Source: Rheinheimera sp. UJ63 (GTDB lineage Bacteria; Pseudomonadota; Gammaproteobacteria; Enterobacterales; Alteromonadaceae). Taken from it: a DNA stretch of 50,876 nt. The position numbers were made by a program, and so were the translations under genes. Of the stretch, positions 44,639-50,876 are shown piece by piece. Each line of letters opens with the position of its first letter. Position 1 is the stretch's first letter. The stretch is from the NCBI RefSeq assembly GCF_021568285.1, contig NZ_JAKGTQ010000010.1:1-50876 (forward strand). Reading direction: 5' to 3'. The notes beneath the pieces were generated by a model. The model saw only the letters and a program-made list of their open reading frames with translations. It was not told the DNA's origin and did no database searches.

Positions 44639-45034
44639 TTAATGTTGATAAAGCTCTAACGGTAAGCCATCGGGATCTGGAAAAAAGGTAAAGCGTTTGC
44701 CGGTAAACTCATCGACACGAATGGCTTCGACCTCAACAGCGTTGCTTTGTAAATAACTGACCCAATGGTCGAGGTCGGTGACGGCAAACGCCAGATGGCG
44801 TAAGCCTTGCGCTTCAGGTTGGCTGGGTCTGGCGGGGGCCGCTGGAAAGCTAAATAACTCTAATTGGCTGCCATCTGGCAGCTGTAAATCCAGTTTCCAT
44901 GAGCTGCGCGCAGCCCGATAATTTTCGGCCAATATTGTTAAACCCAATACTTCCGTATAAAAGGCTTTGCTGCGCGGATAATCACTGACAATCAGCGCCA
45001 CATGGTGGATCGCATTTAATTTGGGTGGCTGCAC
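44639..45034 (-). CDS. gloA2: VOC-family metalloprotein, YaeR/GloA2-like
   Basis: The 131-residue protein is a vicinal-oxygen-chelate protein very like E. coli YaeR (a glyoxalase I paralogue now called GloA2). The paired beta-alpha-beta-beta-beta modules carry four likely metal ligands: His in IHHVALIV, Glu in LELFSFP, His in GLRHLAFAV and Glu in GLPLELYQH. The motif AIRVDEFTGKRFTFFPDPDG also matches YaeR. The substrate is uncertain. The start is GTG at 45034, overlapping the TPR gene stop (TAGTG). It is the last gene of the ltaE operon. Confidence 0.87.
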   Translation of the reverse strand: MQPPKLNAIHHVALIVSDYPRSKAFYTEVLGLTILAENYRAARSSWKLDLQLPDGSQLELFSFPAAPARPSQPEAQGLRHLAFAVTDLDHWVSYLQSNAVEVEAIRVDEFTGKRFTFFPDPDGLPLELYQH

Positions 45035-46005
45035 TAGAGGATCTTCTTAATTTCGGTTACTAGGGTGCTATCTTTGCTGCTGTTTTGCAATGGCTTCAGT
45101 ATGGCTTCGGCAGCACTGCGTTGCTCTGTCGCCAGGTACAGTTGGCCCAAGCGAAACTGTGCCCATTCTCGAAATTCGGGCAAGCCTTCTGCTTCAAGAA
45201 AGCGTTCTAACGCGCGAATGCCTTGTTGCTCTGCGGTTTTACCGACAGCGGCAGCACGACCGAGTTGATACAGCGACAATAAACGACTGCGGCTAGCTTC
45301 TTTATCGACAGCGGGCTGTGCACTGGCTTTGGCAAACTGTTCAATCGCTGCCTCATAATCACGGCTTTGCGCAAACTTTACCCCTTGCAAAAAATAGGGC
45401 TCAGGTCGAGTTTGTAGCGCCGTTGCCTTAGCTAATAACGCCTGCGCAGCGGCCGGGTCATCGAGTTGCAGTAGCAATTCCAGTTCCAGTAATTGGCCTT
45501 GCAGCGGTGAGGTAAGCTGCAGTTGTTTACTGAGTTGTAACGCTTGCGCTTTATCACCACCAGCAATACCGGGTGCTTGTGCATAATATTTCGCTAAGGC
45601 TTGTAAATACTGTGCATTATCTGGTGCCAGTTCTACTGCCGTGGCAAAGGCTTTAGCGCAGCGTTTTGCCGCGCTAAGTGCACTGAACATACTGGCTTTT
45701 TGTGCGCTGTCGCAGTTAGCTTGGCCATACCAAAATTGATACTGCGCCTGCTTAGGGGCGTTTTTTACCGCTCGGGCTAACAGCTTTTCGGCTTGATCTA
45801 CGTTACCGAGTGACAACTCGGTACGGCCAAGCGCGGCCAATAAGGCCGCGTCTTTTGTTTTGGCATTCACCAAGGGCGTTAACAGGCTTTTTGCTTCTTG
45901 ATAGGCCTGTTGTTGCCACAGCGTTTGTACTTGTTGCTGCACATCTTGTTGCGCCGCAAGGGTAAAGCTGCCGCACAGCAGTGCGGCGGAAAAAAGGCGA
46001 AACAT
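45034..46005 (-). CDS. Periplasmic TPR-repeat protein
   Basis: From the ATG at 46005 (AAGGAA 6 bases upstream) this is a 323-residue protein with signal peptide MFRLFSAALLCGSFTLAA and about five tetratricopeptide-type repeats (ALLAALGRTELSLGNVDQAEKLLARAV, AFATAVELAPDNAQYLQALAKYYAQ, FAQSRDYEAAIEQFAKASAQ and so on). A proline-free, Ala- and Gln-rich helical structure is expected throughout. Such proteins are scaffolds; no partner is evident. A GTG at 46026 would give seven more residues but has a poorer site. It lies between an exported M20 peptidase and gloA2. Confidence 0.85.
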   Translation of the reverse strand: MFRLFSAALLCGSFTLAAQQDVQQQVQTLWQQQAYQEAKSLLTPLVNAKTKDAALLAALGRTELSLGNVDQAEKLLARAVKNAPKQAQYQFWYGQANCDSAQKASMFSALSAAKRCAKAFATAVELAPDNAQYLQALAKYYAQAPGIAGGDKAQALQLSKQLQLTSPLQGQLLELELLLQLDDPAAAQALLAKATALQTRPEPYFLQGVKFAQSRDYEAAIEQFAKASAQPAVDKEASRSRLLSLYQLGRAAAVGKTAEQQGIRALERFLEAEGLPEFREWAQFRLGQLYLATEQRSAAEAILKPLQNSSKDSTLVTEIKKIL

Positions 46006-46022
46006 GCTATTCCTTAAAGTGT

Positions 46023-47318
46023 TCACTCTTGCATGCTAGGGTAAGATAACGCCCAGTTTACATAAAGCTCGGTGCCAGTTTTTAACGCTTTTTCATCAGC
46101 ATAGAAAAACGGTGAATGATTCGCCGGTGCTTTAGCCGCGTCTTGGCCTTCAGGTGTGACGCCAAGAAAAACAAATAAGCCCGGTGTTTCTAAGGCGTAA
46201 AATGAGAAATCTTCGGCACCGGTCACTAGGGCGCTCTCTTCAACTTTATCTTTACCCGCAACTTGTTGCAAAACTGGCAAGGACCGACGAGTCAGCGCCG
46301 GATCATTTAACGTGACAGGATAACCTTCGAGGATTTTAACATCGGCAGTGGCACCGGTTACGGCAGCACTGGCTTGCGCGGCTTGTGTTAATAAACCAAA
46401 AATTTGTTGGCGAATACCCATATCAAAGTTACGAATCGTGCCTTCTAAATACACTTCATCAGGAATAATATTATTGCGTACGCCGCCTTCAACGATACCA
46501 AAGCTGACAACGGCTGGCGCGCGGGTAATATTAATTTGGCGGCTGACAATGGTTTGCACATTATTGACGATTTGCGCAGCAGCCACAATCGGATCAACCC
46601 CAGCCCAAGGCGCAGAGCCATGGGTTTGCTTACCTTTAACGGTGATTTGAAATTGATCAGAGGAAGCCATCAAGGGCCCTTGCCGATATTGCACAACACC
46701 GGCGTTGGCGGCAGACCAAACATGAATGCCAAAGATGGCTTCGGGTTTGTTTTTAGCAAACAAGCCTTCTTTTAGCATCAATTCGGCACCGCCTTCTTCA
46801 CCTGCCGGTGCGCCTTCTTCTGCCGGTTGGAAGATAAACATCACTTTACCGGTGAGCTGCGCTTTGTTTTTTGAGAGATATTCGGCCGCGCCCATCAACA
46901 TCGCCACATGTAAATCGTGGCCACAGGCATGCATTACGCCCACTTCTTTACCGCGATATTCGCCTTTGGCTTCTGAGCGAAACGGTAAGTCGGTTTGTTC
47001 GACGACCGGCAAACCATCCATATCAGCGCGTAATGCCAGTAAGGGGCCGGGCTTACCACTGTCTAAAATCGCCACGACACCGGTATGCGCAATACCCGTT
47101 TGCACGGTCATACCGAGTTTTTTTAAGTGTGCGGCAACCAATTTCGAGGTACGGAATTCGCGATTACTTAATTCAGGGTGCTGGTGCAGATCCCGGCGCC
47201 ATTCAATCACTTTCTTTTCTAGCTCAGGGCTAATGCGTTGGGTGTCAGCGAAAAGTGGCATGGCCATAAAGGCGAATTGGCTGGCTAGCAGAGCGGCCAC
47301 AAGGGGGCGTAAGATCAT
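46023..47318 (-). CDS. Exported M20 family amidohydrolase
   Basis: This is a 431-residue secreted zinc amidohydrolase of the M20D group (hippurate hydrolase, N-acyl amino acid hydrolase, HipO/IAA-amino acid hydrolase-like). A signal peptide (MILRPLVAALLASQFAFMAMPLFA) precedes the catalytic domain with LRADMDGLPV, HACGHDLHVAMLMG and the glutamate pair in QPAEEGAPAGEEGG. The dimerisation domain has KQTHGSAPWAGVDPI, and the last ligand is in TGAEDFSFYA. It likely frees amino acids from N-acyl or peptide substrates in the periplasm. The ATG at 47318 with GGAG upstream is favoured over a longer frame. It lies 19 bases downstream of ltaE. Confidence 0.9.
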   Translation of the reverse strand: MILRPLVAALLASQFAFMAMPLFADTQRISPELEKKVIEWRRDLHQHPELSNREFRTSKLVAAHLKKLGMTVQTGIAHTGVVAILDSGKPGPLLALRADMDGLPVVEQTDLPFRSEAKGEYRGKEVGVMHACGHDLHVAMLMGAAEYLSKNKAQLTGKVMFIFQPAEEGAPAGEEGGAELMLKEGLFAKNKPEAIFGIHVWSAANAGVVQYRQGPLMASSDQFQITVKGKQTHGSAPWAGVDPIVAAAQIVNNVQTIVSRQINITRAPAVVSFGIVEGGVRNNIIPDEVYLEGTIRNFDMGIRQQIFGLLTQAAQASAAVTGATADVKILEGYPVTLNDPALTRRSLPVLQQVAGKDKVEESALVTGAEDFSFYALETPGLFVFLGVTPEGQDAAKAPANHSPFFYADEKALKTGTELYVNWALSYPSMQE

Positions 47319-47337
47319 GATGAGACTCCAGGAAAGG

Positions 47338-48423
47338 TTAGTGAGATCTACTATGCGCAAATTGGCTTAATAAATCCAGTGTCGTGGCAATATCTGCTGC
47401 TGATACATCTAAATGACACACCCAGCGCAAGCGCGTGAGGTTGCCACTGGCACTGGCGTAATTGCTGCTGGTGAGTTTGACGTTATGCTTAGCCAGAAAA
47501 TCAAGCAGCTCATTAGCCACAGCCGGAGTGATATCAGTAAACACAATATTGGTTTGCGGCAAATCTAACTGCAAATGCCCAGCAAAACAGCCTTGAGAGC
47601 TTAAGGCTTGTAACCCTTTCGCGAGCGTATCAGCATTATGATGATCCTCTGCCAAACGCTGAATATTATGTTGCAAGGCATATAATCCCGCGGCGGTAAG
47701 TATACCGGTTTGGCGCATGCCGCCGCCGAGCATCTTGCGTACACGCCGCGCGCGCTGGATAAAAGCCTGCGAGCCCAGTAATAACGAGCCTACTGGTGCG
47801 CCTAAGCCTTTGGATAAACAAATAGAGACCGAGTCATACCCCTGGCACAGGGCTTTAGCCATGGCGGTTGGGCTCAATTGATGCTGAGGCGCTAAAGCCA
47901 CAGCGGCATTAAATAAGCGCGCACCGTCGATATGGCATTGCAGTTGTTTTTCTTTCGCTAGCGCGGCCACTTGCTGCATATAACGCAACGGCAGTACCTT
48001 GCCGCCGATAGTGTTTTCAATCACGATCAAGCGCGAACGGGCAAAGTGTGGATCGTCTGGCTTGATAGCATCGCTGATATCTTGTAGCGCTAGGCTGCCA
48101 TCCGCTTGCAGCGCAATCGGTTGCGGTTGAATTGAACCGAGCACCGCCATACCGCCGGCTTCCCATTTATAGGTATGCCATTGTTGGCCTACGATGGCTT
48201 CATCGCCGCGCTGGCAATGGCTCATCATCGCAATCAGGTTGGTTTGCGTGCCACTTGGTGCAAACAACGCATCTTCAAACCCCAGCATATCTGCTGCGTA
48301 GCGTTGCAGTGCTATAGTAGTCGGGTCATCATTAAACACATCATCGCCCAAAGCGGCGTTGAGCATCGCCTGTTTCATGGCGACAGAAGGTTGGGTTACC
48401 GTATCACTGCGAAAATCTGGCAT
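47338..48423 (-). CDS. ltaE: Low-specificity L-threonine aldolase LtaE
   Basis: LtaE cleaves L-threonine and L-allo-threonine into glycine and acetaldehyde with PLP. The 361-residue protein (E. coli 333) has the opening FRSDTVTQPS, GDDVFNDDPT, the FAPSGTQTNLIA segment, HIDGARLFNAAVA (PLP-contacting Asp) and the PLP lysine Lys205 in ICLSKGLGAPVGS, followed by RVRKMLGGGMRQTG. It heads the operon ltaE-M20 amidohydrolase-TPR-gloA2, suggesting use of scavenged amino acids, though that is inference. Confidence 0.95.
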   Translation of the reverse strand: MPDFRSDTVTQPSVAMKQAMLNAALGDDVFNDDPTTIALQRYAADMLGFEDALFAPSGTQTNLIAMMSHCQRGDEAIVGQQWHTYKWEAGGMAVLGSIQPQPIALQADGSLALQDISDAIKPDDPHFARSRLIVIENTIGGKVLPLRYMQQVAALAKEKQLQCHIDGARLFNAAVALAPQHQLSPTAMAKALCQGYDSVSICLSKGLGAPVGSLLLGSQAFIQRARRVRKMLGGGMRQTGILTAAGLYALQHNIQRLAEDHHNADTLAKGLQALSSQGCFAGHLQLDLPQTNIVFTDITPAVANELLDFLAKHNVKLTSSNYASASGNLTRLRWVCHLDVSAADIATTLDLLSQFAHSRSH

Positions 48424-48537
48424 CTGGTCTCATCTCTGCGGCTAACATCTGGCGTTCAGGCTAGATTGCTGGCAGGCTAAAAGCAAGTTGCTTGCGCTTG
48501 CTAGACAAGGGCCAGCGACAGAGTAAAGAGGAAGAGC

Positions 48538-49155
48538 ATGGCTGATTATTTTTTTGAACCACAGCAGGGGCATGGTTTGGCACATGACCCGTTTAATAGC
48601 ATTATTGCGCCACGGCCCATTGGTTGGATTTCTAGCATTAGCAATGCTGGGCAGGTTAATCTGGCACCTTACAGTTTTTTTAATTTGTTTAACTATAAGC
48701 CACCGATTATTGGCTTTGCCAGCACCGGTTGGAAAGACTCAGTACAAAATATTGCCGAGCAAGGCGAATTTTGTTGGAACCTGGTGAATCGGCCTTTGGT
48801 GGAGGCGATGAATCAAACCAGTGCCAGTGTCGCCGCGGAGGTGAACGAGTTTGCCTTGGCGGGGTTAACCATGGCTGCGTCTAAATTGATTAAACCGCCA
48901 CAGGTAGCCGAAAGCCCTGTGCGATTTGAATGTAAGCTAAGCCAGTTAATCCCATTACAGGCAGCGAATGGCGAGCAGGTACCCACTTGGTTGGTGCTTG
49001 GAGAGGTAGTCGGGGTGCATATTGCGTCATCGTTATTAATTGATGGGGTGTATGACACCTTGGCTGCAGATCCGGTATTGCGGGCGGGTGGCCCTGGCGA
49101 TTATTACACGTTAAATGCCGCGAATAAATTTAGCTTATTGCGACCAAAAATTTAA
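48538..49155 (+). CDS. Flavin reductase-like FMN-binding split-barrel protein
   Basis: This 205-residue protein belongs to the flavoredoxin/DIM6-NTAB flavin reductase-like group, which binds FMN in a split barrel. It has the typical beginning DPFNSIIAPRPIGWISSISNAGQVNLAPYSFFN and the phosphate-contacting KDSVQNIAEQGEFCWNLV. The DGVYDTLAADPVLRAGGPGDYY ending is characteristic of the family. The reaction and substrate are not known. GAGGAAGAGC gives it a strong ribosome site. The downstream hydrolase starts 10 bases after its stop, so the two form an operon. Confidence 0.88.
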   Translation: MADYFFEPQQGHGLAHDPFNSIIAPRPIGWISSISNAGQVNLAPYSFFNLFNYKPPIIGFASTGWKDSVQNIAEQGEFCWNLVNRPLVEAMNQTSASVAAEVNEFALAGLTMAASKLIKPPQVAESPVRFECKLSQLIPLQAANGEQVPTWLVLGEVVGVHIASSLLIDGVYDTLAADPVLRAGGPGDYYTLNAANKFSLLRPKI

Positions 49156-49165
49156 GGATAAACCG

Positions 49166-50725
49166 ATGCAACGGCAACTCTGCACATTCTTGTTAGGCTT
49201 AACCACGGCGGCCATGCTGCAGGCTGAACCGCTAACACCTGAAGCCAACCCGCTCGATTTAGCGCAAGTGGTGCCCGCGGCGCTGCAGCAGTTTGATACG
49301 CCGGGGATGGCTGTGGTTATTATTAAAGATGGCCAATTGGTGCATCAGGCGGGTTATGGTGAACGTGATATTAGTGCCCAAGCGCCAGTGACCGCGGAGA
49401 CGTACTTTCGCTTGGCCTCTGCGAGCAAAGCCTTTACCGCTGCCAGTGTGGCGATCTTAGTGGATGCCGGGAAGTTAAATTGGGACGACAAAGTCGTACA
49501 GCATCTACCGCAATTTCGTTTGCAAGATGCTTGGGTCACCGCCGAGTTTACGATACGTGATTTACTGAGTCAGCGCAGTGGCTTAGCCAGTGGCGCAGGC
49601 GACAGTATGATTTGGCCTGAGCCCAGTGGTTTTAGTCGTGATGAAGTGATCAACAATTTACGCTACTTAACACCGTTAAGCAGTTTTCGCAGCCAATATG
49701 CTTATAGTAATGTGCTGTATATCACTGCCGCCGAATTAGTGGCCAAAGTCAGTGGCCAGCCTTGGCAGGATTTTGTTGCTGAGCAGATTTTTCAGCCGCT
49801 GGAGATGCAGTGTTATGCCGGTGCCGTGCCTGATAGCGCCTTAGCCGAGGCGGCACTACCGTATGAGTTTCGTGCTGAGGCGGGTTTTTTGCCGATCCCA
49901 CGAAATGCGATTGACGGTAAAATGTTGATGGCCGCAGCTGCAGGTGGCGTGGTGTGTCGCGCCTCCGACATGGCGAAATGGTTAAGTTTTTTATTGGCTC
50001 AAGCCGATGCCCGTACCGCAAAAGCGGGGCCGGTCACTCGTCAGCAATTACAACAAATGTGGACAGCACAAACGCTGATGCCCGTTAGTTCACTCGATTT
50101 GGAATTAGATTTCACCCATTTTAGTGCCTACGGTATGGGCTGGCGCATGGCTGATATGCATGGTTACAAGGTGATTCATCATACCGGCACCTTATCGGGT
50201 TTTCAGGCGCATGTGTTGTTAGTGCCAGAGCAGCAGTTGGGGGTTGTGGTATTAAATAATGGCTCGAACAGTGGTGCACGCCAGTCGGTGGTACAAACGG
50301 TGTTAAAACATTATCTAGCGCCTGAACTGCAGCGTGATTGGGTCAGTTATTATGCCGATCAACGACAAGCCTTGGCAAAGCGTGCAGCGCCGCCGCAACC
50401 GGTGGGTACGGGTGAGGTGTTGTTGGCTTTACAAGATTACGCAGGCAACTATGCGGACCAATGGTTTGGTGGCATTGAAATCAGCCAAACGGATAGCGGT
50501 TTACGTTTGCAGTCGGCCAAAATGATTAATTTACAAGGCAGTTTGCAGCCGTTTGCCGATCATAGCTTTATCGTGCAGTGGGATGATGCCAATGTCGCGC
50601 GCAATGCGTTAATTCATTTTGAGATTAATAATCTGCGGCAAGTCACCGGCTTTAGGTTAGAGCCTTATGCAGCGGAGCCTGGCGAGCGCCACGAATATCG
50701 GGATATGCACTTTTACAAACAGTAA
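49166..50725 (+). CDS. Secreted serine hydrolase, beta-lactamase class C/CubicO family
   Basis: The 519-residue protein has a signal peptide (MQRQLCTFLLGLTTAAMLQA) and the beta-lactamase-related catalytic triad motifs: SxxK at 85-88 (LASASKAFT), YSN at 180-182 (AYSNVLY) and HTG in IHHTGTLSGF, which replaces KTG as is usual for CubicO-type esterases and D-aminopeptidases. The C-terminal 120 residues (about 400-519, LQDYAGNYADQWFGGIEISQ onward) form an extra lipocalin-like DUF3471 domain. True beta-lactamase activity is unlikely. The ATG at 49166 has AAGGAT upstream and gives a clean signal peptide; a longer frame would overlap the flavin reductase gene. Confidence 0.9.
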   Translation: MQRQLCTFLLGLTTAAMLQAEPLTPEANPLDLAQVVPAALQQFDTPGMAVVIIKDGQLVHQAGYGERDISAQAPVTAETYFRLASASKAFTAASVAILVDAGKLNWDDKVVQHLPQFRLQDAWVTAEFTIRDLLSQRSGLASGAGDSMIWPEPSGFSRDEVINNLRYLTPLSSFRSQYAYSNVLYITAAELVAKVSGQPWQDFVAEQIFQPLEMQCYAGAVPDSALAEAALPYEFRAEAGFLPIPRNAIDGKMLMAAAAGGVVCRASDMAKWLSFLLAQADARTAKAGPVTRQQLQQMWTAQTLMPVSSLDLELDFTHFSAYGMGWRMADMHGYKVIHHTGTLSGFQAHVLLVPEQQLGVVVLNNGSNSGARQSVVQTVLKHYLAPELQRDWVSYYADQRQALAKRAAPPQPVGTGEVLLALQDYAGNYADQWFGGIEISQTDSGLRLQSAKMINLQGSLQPFADHSFIVQWDDANVARNALIHFEINNLRQVTGFRLEPYAAEPGERHEYRDMHFYKQ

Positions 50726-50779
50726 AGGCGAAACAAAAAAGGCAGCCGAAGCTTAATGCCGATCAGTTAAGAACTTTTC

Positions 50780-50795
50780 AGATCGGTTGACCGAT
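50780..50795. repeat. Short perfect hairpin within a GATC-rich stretch
   Basis: GATCGG-TTGA-CCGATC, between the hydrolase stop and the terminator. Another GATC lies at about 50760. Its role is unknown; no T run follows. Confidence 0.4.
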
Positions 50796-50811
50796 CCAGT
50801 GGTTGGTATAT

Positions 50812-50846
50812 AAAGGCCTACAGAATAAACACTGTAGGCTTTTTTT
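50812..50846 (+). terminator. Rho-independent terminator of the flavin reductase-hydrolase operon
   Basis: GCCTACAG-AATAAACA-CTGTAGGC followed by a run of seven T, flanked by complementary A residues. It lies 90 bases after the hydrolase stop. Confidence 0.85.
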
Positions 50847-50876
50847 ATGCATATTGGTCAGGCTTTGGAAACGGTT

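Noticed and set aside
46726..47370. A 214-codon plus-strand frame opposite the M20 amidohydrolase
   Set aside because: It is the antisense shadow of a gene with complete catalytic motifs; the translation has no recognisable domain and a biased composition.
49166..50725. The serine hydrolase as an antibiotic-resistance beta-lactamase
   Set aside because: The third motif is HTG, and the extra C-terminal domain is typical of CubicO-type esterases and peptidases, not of class C beta-lactamases.
50847..50876. Partial reading frame at the right edge
   Set aside because: Only ten codons are visible, with no ribosome site and directly behind a terminator; not enough to annotate as a gene.

Overview
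The window looks like chromosomal DNA of a free-living aquatic gammaproteobacterium of the Alteromonadales/Chromatiaceae type (Rheinheimera or Alishewanella-like). The reasons are the gene order around dapF-xerC-uvrD and cyaY-hemCDXY, the long glutamine-rich HemX, a GlyGly-CTERM exoprotease, a MipA/DUF3019/RstAB-like operon and a bacterial voltage-gated sodium channel. Genus-level placement is inference. I see no rRNA, tRNA or CRISPR. The only mobile-element trace is a probable IS630-type transposase N-terminus cut by the left edge.

Layout. 1-1101: transposase edge and one unrecognised protein. 1156-10052 (minus): a compact housekeeping run read lptM-lysA-dapF-DUF484-xerC-yigB-uvrD-tmcA, with many stop/start overlaps; uvrD also has its own promoter and a LexA-box-like site. 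10125-15486 (plus): cyaY-esterase-hemCDXY-deoxyinosine glycosylase, one tightly packed operon joining iron handling and tetrapyrrole synthesis. 15643-21783: three paralogous secreted proteins (Sel1-like start, internal TonB_C-like domain, WW-containing C-terminal domain), with a TonB-like membrane-anchored protein between copies 1 and 2 and fadM between copies 2 and 3. This is the least explained part of the window. 21784-24273 (minus): ubiD-ferredoxin-fre. 24493-27639 (minus): mipA-DUF3019-response regulator-histidine kinase.

27839-33007: a 1722-residue secreted subtilase with a GlyGly-CTERM tail. Then come a class II aldolase-like protein, a c-di-GMP phosphodiesterase (EAL), a TonB-dependent receptor (minus), metC behind a convincing MetJ operator, a PAS-GGDEF diguanylate cyclase, a BacNav sodium channel converging on a VC0807-like membrane protein, and ppc. 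44639-48423 (minus): ltaE-M20 amidohydrolase-TPR protein-yaeR/gloA2 operon. 48538-50725 (plus): flavin reductase-like protein and a CubicO-type serine hydrolase, closed by a strong terminator.

Most of the window is core metabolism and genome maintenance. The parts worth a second look are the Sel1/TonB_C paralogue cluster, the ferredoxin between ubiD and fre, the MipA-DUF3019-RstAB operon, the sodium channel, and the MetJ and LexA operators.
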